Positions 17,820-25,667 of a DNA stretch of 64,000 nt are shown in pieces. The stretch lies in the NCBI GenBank assembly GCA_028710605.1, contig JAQTTU010000006.1, positions 62,001 through 126,000 on the forward strand, in the 5' to 3' direction. The stretch is from Sideroxydans sp. (GTDB lineage Bacteria > Pseudomonadota > Gammaproteobacteria > Burkholderiales > Gallionellaceae). The notes under the pieces were generated by a model. It was not told the DNA's origin and did no database searches. It was given only the letters and a program-made list of their open reading frames with translations. Position 1 is the first letter of the stretch. Each line of letters starts with the position of its first letter. Both the position numbers and the translations under genes were made by a program.

Positions 17820-19037
17820 ATGGCTACCAATAGACCTACGGCAGTTGTTAAAGAGATTCAATACAGTTGGGAAGGCAAGGATAAGGCCGGAAAAATTGTC
17901 AAAGGTGAAACGCGCGGTGCGGGTGAGGCCAGCATTTCCGCCCATCTGCGCCGTCAGGGCATTACCGTTACCAAGATCAAAAAGAGCTCCAAAGGCGGCG
18001 GTCAAGTCACGGAAAAAGACGTTACCCTGTTCACACGCCAACTCGCCACCATGCTGAAATCCGGCGTACCCTTGCTGCAGGCCTTCGATATCGTAGGCAA
18101 AGGCCACGACAACCCGGCAGTTGCGCGTTTATTACTCGACATTAAGACCGATGTTGAAACAGGTAGCAGTCTGGAACAGGCCTTCCGCAAATTCCCGCTA
18201 TATTTTGATGAGCTGTTTTGCAACCTGATCGGAGCAGGCGAAGCAGCGGGAATTTTGGACAGCTTGCTGGATAGATTGGCAACCTATAAAGAAAAAATTC
18301 AAGCCATCAAGGGAAAAATCAAATCGGCGTTGTTTTATCCTATTTCCATCATCGTAGTTGCTTTTGTTATTACGGCCATAATCATGATATTTGTGATTCC
18401 GGCATTCAAAGACCTATTCAGCAGCTTTGGCGCTGATTTGCCCGCGCCAACGCTATTTATCATGAATATTTCTGATTTCGTCGTTGCATGGTGGTGGGCA
18501 ATTTTCGGGACAATCGGGGGGGGGCTATATTGGTTCTTTTATACATGGAAGCGAAGCAAAAAGATGCAGCGCGCCATGGATGTGCTGATGCTTAAACTTC
18601 CCATTTTCGGAGGATTGATTCGCAAGGCAACTATCGCACGCTGGACACGTACACTGTCCACCATGTTTGCCGCAGGTGTTCCCTTAGTTGAAGCATTCGA
18701 CTCGGTTGCCGGCGCTTCCGGTAATGCAGTGTATTACGATGCCACCAAACAGATTCAACGCGAAGTCACCTCCGGCAGTAGCTTGAATGCGGCCATGGTC
18801 AATTCCAACGTTTTCCCCAGCATGGTGCTGCAAATGGTCGCCATCGGCGAAGAATCCGGTTCTATCGACAGTATGTTGTCCAAAGTGGCCGATTTCTATG
18901 AGGCCGAGGTGGATGATGCAGTGGAAGCCTTATCCAGCCTGATGGAGCCGATTATTATGGTGGTGCTTGGCACATTGATTGGCGGCATGGTGGTTGCAAT
19001 GTACTTGCCGATTTTCAAGATGGGGCAAGTTGTTTAA
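17820..19037 (+). CDS. pilC: Type IV pilus inner-membrane platform protein PilC
   Basis: GspF/PilC-type polytopic protein at the base of the type IV pilus motor. The 405-residue product has a cytoplasmic N terminus, two repeated GspF-type domains (FTRQLATMLKSGVPLLQAFD near 70-90 and RWTRTLSTMFAAGVPLVEAFD near 275-295), each followed by conserved GEESG/GAGEAAG helices, and membrane segments near 170-195, 220-240 and 375-400. An intrinsic terminator follows. pilD is next downstream; the ATPase gene pilB is not in the window. Confidence 0.96.
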   Translation: MATNRPTAVVKEIQYSWEGKDKAGKIVKGETRGAGEASISAHLRRQGITVTKIKKSSKGGGQVTEKDVTLFTRQLATMLKSGVPLLQAFDIVGKGHDNPAVARLLLDIKTDVETGSSLEQAFRKFPLYFDELFCNLIGAGEAAGILDSLLDRLATYKEKIQAIKGKIKSALFYPISIIVVAFVITAIIMIFVIPAFKDLFSSFGADLPAPTLFIMNISDFVVAWWWAIFGTIGGGLYWFFYTWKRSKKMQRAMDVLMLKLPIFGGLIRKATIARWTRTLSTMFAAGVPLVEAFDSVAGASGNAVYYDATKQIQREVTSGSSLNAAMVNSNVFPSMVLQMVAIGEESGSIDSMLSKVADFYEAEVDDAVEALSSLMEPIIMVVLGTLIGGMVVAMYLPIFKMGQVV

Positions 19038-19055
19038 CTATCATTTTCCAATTCA

Positions 19056-19081
19056 GGCGCGGCTTAGTCCGCGCCTTTTTT
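19056..19081 (+). terminator. Intrinsic terminator after pilC
   Basis: Stem GGCGCGG (19056-19062) and CCGCGCC (19069-19075) with a 6-nt loop, followed directly by a run of six T. Confidence 0.85.
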
Positions 19082-19095
19082 ATAGGTAATTCCCG

Positions 19096-19956
19096 ATGCT
19101 GCTTTTACTCCAATCCTCCCCTCTGACCTTCGCCCTGTGTTCCGGCCTCATCGGCCTGTTGGTTGGCAGTTTTCTCAATGTCGTCATCCATCGTCTGCCG
19201 AAGATGATGGAACGCGAATGGCATGAGCAATGTGCCGAGTTGAATGAGAAAACTGTGGAACAAGCGCCGGTTTACAACCTGATCGTTCCGCGCTCCGCCT
19301 GCCCGCATTGCGGCCACGCCATCAGCGCGCTGGAAAACGTTCCGGTGCTCAGCTACCTGTTCCTGCGCGGCAAATGTGCGGGCTGCGCTGCCGCCATTTC
19401 GCCGCGCTATCCGATTGTCGAAGCGATCAGCGGCCTGTTGAGCGCCTACGCGGCCTGGCATTTCGGTTTCGGGATGGCCGGACTGTCCGCCATCATTTTC
19501 GTGTGGGCGCTGATCGCACTCACCTTCATCGACTTCGACACGCAGTTGCTGCCCGACAGTATTACCTTGCCCCTGCTCTGGCTCGGCCTGTTGTTCAACC
19601 TCAACGGCGCGTTCACCTCACTACCCAATGCCGTCGTCGGCGCGGTTGCGGGCTATCTGGTTTTGTGGAGCGTGTACTGGCTGTTCAAGCTGGTCACCGG
19701 CAAGGAAGGCATGGGCTACGGCGACTTCAAACTGCTCGCCGCCATCGGTGCGTGGCTGGGCTGGCAATTGCTGCCGCTGGTTATTCTGCTTTCCTCGCTG
19801 GTCGGTGCCGTGGTCGGTATCGCGCTCATCGTCATCGCCAAACATGGTCGCAACATCCCCATCCCGTTCGGCCCCTATCTGGCCGGAGGCGGACTGATCG
19901 CGCTGTTCTGGGGACAGACACTGACGCAAAATTATCTGCAACTGCTGGCCCAGTGA
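19096..19956 (+). CDS. pilD: Prepilin peptidase / N-methyltransferase PilD
   Basis: Membrane aspartyl protease that cleaves and N-methylates type IV prepilins and pseudopilins. The 286-residue protein has the N-terminal cytoplasmic zinc-type cysteines (CPHCGH and CAGC), about eight hydrophobic helices, and the two catalytic aspartates in FIDFDTQLLPD and GYGDFKLLAAIG. It follows pilC after a terminator, and its TGA overlaps the coaE GTG. Length and motifs are standard. Confidence 0.96.
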   Translation: MLLLLQSSPLTFALCSGLIGLLVGSFLNVVIHRLPKMMEREWHEQCAELNEKTVEQAPVYNLIVPRSACPHCGHAISALENVPVLSYLFLRGKCAGCAAAISPRYPIVEAISGLLSAYAAWHFGFGMAGLSAIIFVWALIALTFIDFDTQLLPDSITLPLLWLGLLFNLNGAFTSLPNAVVGAVAGYLVLWSVYWLFKLVTGKEGMGYGDFKLLAAIGAWLGWQLLPLVILLSSLVGAVVGIALIVIAKHGRNIPIPFGPYLAGGGLIALFWGQTLTQNYLQLLAQ

Positions 19957-20549
19957 ACCCGCTGATCGGATTAACGGGCGGCATCGGCAGCGGCAAAAGC
20001 ACAGTTGCCAAACTTTTCGCCGACCTCGGCGCGCGCATCGTCGATACCGACCTGATTTCGCACCAGCTCACGCAGACCGGCGGAACAGCCATTGCTGCGA
20101 TTCGAGCCGCTTTCGGCGACAACTTCATTGATGCCCAAGGCGCACTCGACCGCGCCAAAATGCGCGAACTGGCATTTGCCGACAGCGATGCCAAGCGCCG
20201 CCTGCAAGACATCCTGCATCCGCTGATTCTGGCGCAAGCCAAGGCGCTGGCCTCTGCCCCAAGCGATGCCCCCTACACCTTGATTGTCGTGCCCCTGCTA
20301 TTCGAAAGCACGCGCTACCGCGATTGGCTGCATCGCGTGATCGTGGTGGATTGCCCTGAACAGCAACAGATCGAACGAACCATGCAACGCAGCCATTTGT
20401 CCGAAGCTGCCGTGCGCGCCATCATGGCGCAACAAATGGATAGACAGCAGCGCCTGCAACTCGCAAATGACATTATCCTTAACGGCAGCGACATGGACAG
20501 CTTGCGCGCCCAAGTGAATAAACTGCACGAAAGCCTGATAAATCGCTGA
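19953..20549 (+). CDS. coaE: Dephospho-CoA kinase
   Basis: Last step of coenzyme A synthesis, phosphorylating the ribose 3'-OH of dephospho-CoA. The GTG at 19953 overlaps the pilD stop and gives 198 residues, the usual size. P-loop GLTGGIGSGKS lies at residues 6-16; the DTDLISHQLT substrate motif follows. A longer upstream reading of the frame overlaps pilD and is spurious. The pilD-coaE-zapD-yacG order is conserved in many beta- and gammaproteobacteria. Confidence 0.96.
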   Translation: MNPLIGLTGGIGSGKSTVAKLFADLGARIVDTDLISHQLTQTGGTAIAAIRAAFGDNFIDAQGALDRAKMRELAFADSDAKRRLQDILHPLILAQAKALASAPSDAPYTLIVVPLLFESTRYRDWLHRVIVVDCPEQQQIERTMQRSHLSEAAVRAIMAQQMDRQQRLQLANDIILNGSDMDSLRAQVNKLHESLINR

Positions 20550-20623
20550 ATTCCGATTGACGATATGCGGCACTGCCTATATCTTTCGCACCCAGTCAAC
20601 CCCAACAATCCAGTCAGGCGAGC

Positions 20624-21382
20624 GTGATCAATTACGAGTTTCCTCTCAACGAACGAGTACGCACCATGCTGCGTCTGGAGGATCTCTTCTCACGCATTTC
20701 CCGTTTCATCGCCAGCCCGGAAAGCGCCGACCACCACGCCGCGCTGAATGTTCTGTTCGAGATACTCGAAGTCGCCTGCCGCGCCGATCTCAAATCCGAC
20801 CTGCTGCAAGAGCTGGAACGACAGAAAAAAGTCCTCAACGCACTGCACAACAATCCTGAAATATCCGAAGATGCGCTGGATAGCCTGATGGCAAAAATTG
20901 AAAATGTCAGTGCCGCATTGTTAAGCATGAGCGGCAAAATCGGCCAACACCTGCGCGACAACGAATGGCTGATGGGCATCAAGCAGCGCACCAGCATTCC
21001 CGGCGGAGTCTGCGAATTCGATCTCCCCTCGTATCACTACTGGCAACACCAACACGAAGACCTGCGGCGCGCCGATTTGAATTTGTGGATACAACCCCTG
21101 CTGCCGTTAAGCGAGGCTATCGCCATCCTGCTCAACCTGCTGCGCGGAAGCTGCAAAGTCCATCACTTCGTCGCCCATCAGGGCATGTTCCAGCAAATGC
21201 AGGGCGGCCGTCTGGCACAGATGCTGCGCATCTCGCTCGACCCCGATCTGCCCTGCATCCCCGAGATCAGCGCCAATAAATACGCGCTCAACATCCGTTT
21301 CGTCGAAGCCAACTACACCGCCAAGACCACGCTCTACAACCGCGACGTGCCATTCGACCTGACCTTCTGTTCCATGCAATGA
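20624..21382 (+). CDS. zapD: Cell division protein ZapD
   Basis: FtsZ-associated protein that cross-links protofilaments at the Z ring. The 252-residue sequence opens with the family block INYEFPLNERVRTMLRLEDL and continues with helical segments and the conserved GGVCEFDLPSYHYW. The start is GTG at 20624. The last four bases overlap the yacG start (ATGA), so the two are coupled. The position after coaE supports the assignment. Confidence 0.94.
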   Translation: MINYEFPLNERVRTMLRLEDLFSRISRFIASPESADHHAALNVLFEILEVACRADLKSDLLQELERQKKVLNALHNNPEISEDALDSLMAKIENVSAALLSMSGKIGQHLRDNEWLMGIKQRTSIPGGVCEFDLPSYHYWQHQHEDLRRADLNLWIQPLLPLSEAIAILLNLLRGSCKVHHFVAHQGMFQQMQGGRLAQMLRISLDPDLPCIPEISANKYALNIRFVEANYTAKTTLYNRDVPFDLTFCSMQ

Positions 21383-21564
21383 GTAAACCGCTGATCGTCA
21401 CCTGCCCGCACTGCGGCAAAGAACATGTATGGGACACCAACAACCGCTTCCGCCCGTTCTGCTGCGAACGCTGCAAAATGATAGACCTCGGCAAATGGGC
21501 GAACGAGGAATATCGCGTCGAACAGCGCGAACAGGAATTGCCGGAAACCGATCACCACGCTTGA
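21379..21564 (+). CDS. yacG: DNA gyrase inhibitor / zinc-binding protein YacG
   Basis: Small zinc-finger protein that in E. coli binds GyrB and inhibits gyrase. The 61-residue product has both Cys pairs (CPHCGK and CCERCKMIDLGKW) and the acidic tail. It overlaps zapD by four bases and the convergent Nudix-ThiE gene by 13 bp. Confidence 0.95.
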   Translation: MSKPLIVTCPHCGKEHVWDTNNRFRPFCCERCKMIDLGKWANEEYRVEQREQELPETDHHA

Positions 21565-22535
21565 CGCATCAACGCAATACCGTGCGCGCCGTGCTGCCAC
21601 GCAGTCCGCAAATCCTTATGCACCAGACCGCCCAACGCATACACCGGAATAGACGCACCCGCCGCCATCGCGGCAAAATTCTCCCAGCCCAGATGATGTA
21701 CACCCGGATGCGATAGAGTCGGCAATACTGGAGACAACAACGCGAAATCGCAACCTAACGCTTCCGCACGACGCAGTTCTCCCACGCTGTGACAAGAAGC
21801 CGCGCACCAATCTATTGCGGGACGCTCGTAAATATCCGCGAGTTGCGCCGAGGTCAAATGTACGCCATCCACCCCGACTTCCTGCGCGAGCTCCACATCA
21901 CCATTGAGCAACACCTTCGCACCACACGCGTGAGCCATCGCCACCACGCGCAGCGCCAACTTGCGCAATGCTTCGCGGGATAGATTCTTTTCACGCAACT
22001 GCACCAGCCGAAGACCCGCACCCAGACTGGCTTGCAGCCTCATCAAGAACAGCTCTACGCCCAGCTCGGCGGCATTGCTGATGGCATACAAAGCGGGCAA
22101 CTCCAGTGCGCGCAAGATGGGGGCGTTGGCGGGAAGAATAGGGGCAACTGTGATCGGCTCCCTCGCCCACTTGTGGGAGAGGGTTGGGGAGAGGGAATTC
22201 TGCCAAGCAAACTGCTGCCCCTCATGCGGATGCAACTCGCCGCTCCACTCAGTCACCCGAAAAAAATTCAGGCGCACGGTGGCGTGCGGATAAGTGAACA
22301 CGCGGGTGAGCCACGGGTAGGCGGTTTGCACCGTGATGCCCAGTTCTTCTTTTAGCTCGCGTACCAGCGCATCGTGCGCGGTCTCGCCCGGCTCGATCTT
22401 GCCGCCGGGAAATTCCCAGTAGCCTGCCCAGATTTTATCGGGGGGGCGTTGGGCGAGGAGGAATGAACCGTCAGGGCGTTGCAGGACGGCGGCGGAGACT
22501 TCGACGATTTTGGTTTTTTCAGCGGGATGGCTCAA
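21552..22535 (-). CDS. Nudix hydrolase fused to a ThiE-like thiamin phosphate synthase domain
   Basis: Two-domain protein of 327 residues. The N-terminal half (1-130) is MutT-like, with the Nudix box GGKIEPGETAHDALVRELKE extended by ELGI, suggesting clean-up of oxidised nucleotides. The C-terminal half (about 150-327) is a ThiE/TenI-type TIM barrel (LRLVQLREKNLS, VLLNGDVELA, GVHLTSAQL). Such fusions occur in betaproteobacteria; whether the barrel makes thiamin phosphate is uncertain. A palindromic repeat at 22159-22195 is read in frame in the linker, coding SLSPTLSHKWAREP. Confidence 0.88.
   Translation of the reverse strand: MSHPAEKTKIVEVSAAVLQRPDGSFLLAQRPPDKIWAGYWEFPGGKIEPGETAHDALVRELKEELGITVQTAYPWLTRVFTYPHATVRLNFFRVTEWSGELHPHEGQQFAWQNSLSPTLSHKWAREPITVAPILPANAPILRALELPALYAISNAAELGVELFLMRLQASLGAGLRLVQLREKNLSREALRKLALRVVAMAHACGAKVLLNGDVELAQEVGVDGVHLTSAQLADIYERPAIDWCAASCHSVGELRRAEALGCDFALLSPVLPTLSHPGVHHLGWENFAAMAAGASIPVYALGGLVHKDLRTAWQHGAHGIALMRQAW
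22159..22195. repeat. Palindromic repeat inside the Nudix-ThiE linker
   Basis: CTCCCTCGCCCAC-TTGTGGGAGAG followed by GGTTGGGGAGAGGG. Same family as 29866-29904, 39059-39097 and 44037-44075. It lies between the two folded domains. Confidence 0.8.
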
Positions 22536-22558
22536 TGGTATCTCTTAAATTTTCCTGC

Positions 22559-22801
22559 GTAGGTCGGGCTTTAGCCCGACATGTCGGGTTGAAACCCGAC
22601 CTACCAATCAAAACCAAAACCGTCGGGGGTAGCCCGACAGCTAGTCACTTTCTTTTGCTTCGCCAAAAGAAAGTAACTTGCCGCCGGGCATCCCCGGCAA
22701 TCCAGCGGGCTTCGCCCATCCTTCGGCAAACTCAGGACGAACGGTATGGTGGTAGTTTTGATTGTTGGGTTACGCGATAAACCCGCTAACCCAACCTACA
22801 T
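22559..22801. repeat. Cluster of stacked palindromic repeats
   Basis: About 240 bp of consecutive elements with no gene: a GTAGG REP pair at 22559-22604, an inverted pair GTCACTTTCTTTTGC / CAAAAGAAAGTAAC near 22645-22679, a GCCGGGCATCCCCGGC hairpin near 22682-22697, and a TTGGGTTACGC..TAACCCAACCTAC element near 22764-22799. It separates the Nudix-ThiE gene from the DUF815 gene. Confidence 0.75.
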
Positions 22802-22815
22802 GTTCTACCGCCTCG

Positions 22816-23670
22816 CTACATCCTTCCGCACCAATCCCTCGCAAATTGCCCCGCCACTCGCCCACTGCGCGACCCCCGCATCAACGACCACTGCAGCGCC
22901 GCCGTTCGCACTTCATCCGTGAGTCCCTGCTTCCACCCGTGATGCGCTAACCAATGCGCGGCCACCGCCAGATATTCATCCTGCGTAAACGGATAGAACG
23001 AAATCCACAATCCGAAGCGCTCGGACAGCGACACTTTTTCTTCCACACTTTCTGCCGGATGCACTTCGTCACCGACGTGTTTGGTGGCGAGGTTGTCTTG
23101 CATGTAGTCCGGCATTAGGTGGCGGCGGTTGGAGGTGGCGTAGATCAGCAGGTTGTCGGAGAAGGCCACCAGATCGCCGTCCAATGCGGCTTTCAGCGAT
23201 TGGTAGCCAGGTTCGGCATCGTTGAAGGAGAGGTCGTCGCAATACAGGATGAAGCGCTCGGCGCGGCCTTGCACCAGACCGACGATGTGCGACAGATCGA
23301 TCAAGCCTTGCTTGTCGATCTGGATCACACGCAGACCTTGGTCGGCGTATTCATTGAGCAGCGCTTTAACCAGCGACGACTTGCCCGTGCCGCGCGCGCC
23401 GGACAGCAGCACATTGTTCGCCGTGCCACCGCGCACGAATTGCGACGTGTTCTGCTGGATGCGTTGTTTCTGGTCGGCTATGCCGAGCAGATCACTGAGC
23501 GCGATGCGCTGAAAGTTGGGCACGGGATGCAGCGTGCGTTGCTGGTGATCCCAGCGGAAGGCAGCGGCAGCTTGCCAATCGGGTGCTTGCGGCTGCGCGC
23601 CGGGCAACACGTTTTCCAAGCGGGCGAGCAGGCCTTCGGCGCGGGTGAAAAATTGGTCGAGTTTGTCCAT
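22816..23670 (-). CDS. DUF815 family AAA+ ATPase
   Basis: Predicted P-loop ATPase of the DUF815 family, cytosolic, role unknown. The 284-residue protein shows Walker A GARGTGKSSLVKAL (about residues 108-121) and a Walker B-like FILYCDDLSF. The family block FQRIALSDLLGIADQK precedes the P-loop. The C-terminal helical region resembles AAA lid segments. It lies between argJ and the Nudix-ThiE gene, a neighbourhood common in betaproteobacteria, flanked on both sides by repeats. Confidence 0.9.
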   Translation of the reverse strand: MDKLDQFFTRAEGLLARLENVLPGAQPQAPDWQAAAAFRWDHQQRTLHPVPNFQRIALSDLLGIADQKQRIQQNTSQFVRGGTANNVLLSGARGTGKSSLVKALLNEYADQGLRVIQIDKQGLIDLSHIVGLVQGRAERFILYCDDLSFNDAEPGYQSLKAALDGDLVAFSDNLLIYATSNRRHLMPDYMQDNLATKHVGDEVHPAESVEEKVSLSERFGLWISFYPFTQDEYLAVAAHWLAHHGWKQGLTDEVRTAALQWSLMRGSRSGRVAGQFARDWCGRM

Positions 23671-23685
23671 AGGTCAAAGGCATTC

Positions 23686-23777
23686 AGCCACAGAGTACAC
23701 AGAGTACACAGAGATCACAGAGAATAACAAAACACTCGAACAGGGTTCTCTCTGTGTGCTCTGTGATCTCTGTGGCT
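23686..23777. repeat. CCACAGAG palindromic repeat
   Basis: Opens AGCCACAGAGTACACAGAG and closes CTCTGTGATCTCTGTGGCT, able to form a long hairpin. It lies just upstream of the DUF815 gene and next to a GCCTATTGAC element. Confidence 0.85.
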
Positions 23778-23809
23778 AGATTGTTTTTGTGCAGATTGCA
23801 TATTTCACT

Positions 23810-23897
23810 TACGACCACTTGCCCGCAAGCCAATGGATTCGGCCATCTCCATCAAGTGCATGGTGTAGATCGCCTATTGACGCGCTTCTCAGGGCAG
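23810..23897. repeat. GCCTATTGAC element (copy 2)
   Basis: Contains CGCAAGCCAATGGATTCGG and the core GATCGCCTATTGACGCGC; closely related to 5615-5700 and to the copy inside murG at 40932-41014. It fills the gap before the argJ 3' end. Confidence 0.75.
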
Positions 23898-23911
23898 TTG
23901 TGCCTGAAAAA

Positions 23912-25129
23912 TCAGCTCCGATAGCTGGCGTTGATCTTCACGTAGTCGTAAGAAAAATCGCAGGTCCACAACGTGGCGTTCACCGCGCCACGATTGAGCA
24001 CGACGCGAATGGTGATGTCGCTTTGCCCCATCACGCGCTGGCCGTCTTCTTCCTGATAACTCGCGGCGCGTCCGCCGTTTTCGGCCACCAGTACGTCGTC
24101 GAGATACAGCTTCAGTTTCTCGACATCGAGGTCGTTCACGCCCGCATAGCCGATGGCGGCGAGGATACGCCCGAGGTTGGGATCGGAGGCGAAGAACGCA
24201 GTTTTGACCAAGGGCGAATGCGCGATGGCGTAGCCGATCTGTTTGCACTCGGCTTCGTCTTTGCCGCCTTCGATTTTAATGGTGATGAACTTGGTCGCGC
24301 CTTCGCCGTCGCGCACGATGGCTTGCGCCAGCAGGGTCGCCACTTCGGTGACGACGGCTTGCATCGCTGCGCGGTTCGATTCGTTGATAGTCACGCCGCT
24401 CTTGCCCGTGGCAATCAACATCAGCGCGTCGTTGGTGGAAGTGTCGCCATCCACCGTGATGCAGTTAAACGAACGGTTGGCGGCTTCGCTCACTATTTGC
24501 TGCAACAGCGGCTGCGCGATGGTCGCATCGGTGGCGATATAACCCAGCATGGTGGCCATGTTGGGATGGATCATGCCCGAGCCTTTGGACATGCCGGTGA
24601 CAGTGACGGTCGCACCATTGATCTGCACTTGCTTGCTCACGGCCTTGGCCACGATGTCGGTGGTCATGATGGCTTGTGACGCATCGAACCAGTTGTCAGC
24701 TTTCAGGTTGCTGATTGCTTGCGGCATTCCGGCGATTATCTTCTCCACCGGCAACGCTTCCATGATGACTCCAGTGGAATACGGCAGCACTTGTTCCGGC
24801 GCGCAGCCCAGCAACTTCGCCAGTTCGGCGCAAGTGGTGCGCGCGGCTTGCATCCCCTGCTCGCCGGTTCCGGCGTTGGCATTGCCGGTATTCACGATCA
24901 AGGCGCGGATGCCTCTATTCGCGGCCAGATGTTCTTTGGCCAACGTGACGGGTGCGGCGCAAAAACGGTTGGTGGTAAACACACCCGCAACGGTTGCACC
25001 ATCATCCAGCTTGATGACCAGCAGGTCCTTGCGCTCGGCGCGCTTGATGCCCGCTTCGGCAGTGCCCAAAGAAACGCCCGCAACGGGCAACAGATTTGCC
25101 GCGACGGGCGCAGAGAGATTCACCGGCAT
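23912..25129 (-). CDS. argJ: Bifunctional ornithine acetyltransferase / N-acetylglutamate synthase ArgJ
   Basis: Transfers acetyl from N-acetylornithine to glutamate in the cyclic arginine pathway. The 405-residue precursor should cleave itself before the threonine in the conserved [12 protein letters not shown] block, whose Thr becomes the nucleophile of the beta chain. Other family blocks are [12 protein letters not shown] and [15 protein letters not shown]. It starts 12 bp after the cyclic-nucleotide-binding gene and so is probably read from the secA side. Confidence 0.96.
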   Translation of the reverse strand: MPVNLSAPVAANLLPVAGVSLGTAEAGIKRAERKDLLVIKLDDGATVAGVFTTNRFCAAPVTLAKEHLAANRGIRALIVNTGNANAGTGEQGMQAARTTCAELAKLLGCAPEQVLPYSTGVIMEALPVEKIIAGMPQAISNLKADNWFDASQAIMTTDIVAKAVSKQVQINGATVTVTGMSKGSGMIHPNMATMLGYIATDATIAQPLLQQIVSEAANRSFNCITVDGDTSTNDALMLIATGKSGVTINESNRAAMQAVVTEVATLLAQAIVRDGEGATKFITIKIEGGKDEAECKQIGYAIAHSPLVKTAFFASDPNLGRILAAIGYAGVNDLDVEKLKLYLDDVLVAENGGRAASYQEEDGQRVMGQSDITIRVVLNRGAVNATLWTCDFSYDYVKINASYRS

Positions 25130-25141
25130 TGAAAAGTATCC

Positions 25142-25639
25142 TTAAAAACGTCCTTGGGTCTTGTAAATATAGTTCGTCATTTCCACCGACTGGGCATTCA
25201 TGCGGCGCACGATACCGTGGGTGTAACGCACGATGCCGCGCATCACGTAGTAAACGATGGCCGGATGGGTGTTCATCAGCGCTTCGAACCTGGAGCGCTC
25301 CAGCAGCAGCACCTTGCAATCGGTTTTTGCAACCACGGTGGCGCTGATTTGCGACACGTTGCCGCCAGAGAAAGTGATGATACCGGCCAGATCGCCGGGC
25401 AACAGAAGGTGCAGGGTGGCTTGTTCGCCGTTCAGTGTGGCGGTGGCTTCCACTTCGCCGCTGGCCAGCATGATCAGCGCATTTTTCAGCTTTTCTTCGC
25501 CCGGACGCAACAAGGCCTCGCCCTTCTTGAATTCCCTGACTTCAAAAATCTGGCCCAAAACATCTATCTCGGCATCGCGCAACTCTTCGGTCAGGGTCGA
25601 GTTGTGCAAAGTTTGCAAAATCAGATTATCAATCGGCAT
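25142..25639 (-). CDS. Cyclic nucleotide-binding domain protein without a DNA-binding domain
   Basis: 165-residue protein made almost entirely of one CRP-like cyclic-nucleotide-binding fold (about residues 25-145; GEALLRPGEEKLKNALIML, GDLAGIITFSGG). No helix-turn-helix follows, so it is not a classic Crp/Fnr regulator; it may sense a nucleotide and act through protein contact, or have lost ligand binding. It lies 28 bp after secA and 12 bp before argJ on the same strand. Function unknown. Confidence 0.85.
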   Translation of the reverse strand: MPIDNLILQTLHNSTLTEELRDAEIDVLGQIFEVREFKKGEALLRPGEEKLKNALIMLASGEVEATATLNGEQATLHLLLPGDLAGIITFSGGNVSQISATVVAKTDCKVLLLERSRFEALMNTHPAIVYYVMRGIVRYTHGIVRRMNAQSVEMTNYIYKTQGRF

Positions 25640-25667
25640 TACCTTCTCCCTTTTATAGTTGTTGGCT

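Noticed and set aside
23686-23777. CRISPR-like repeats (CACAGAG tandem units)
   Set aside because: Units are irregular, very short and arranged as an inverted pair, not as spaced direct repeats.
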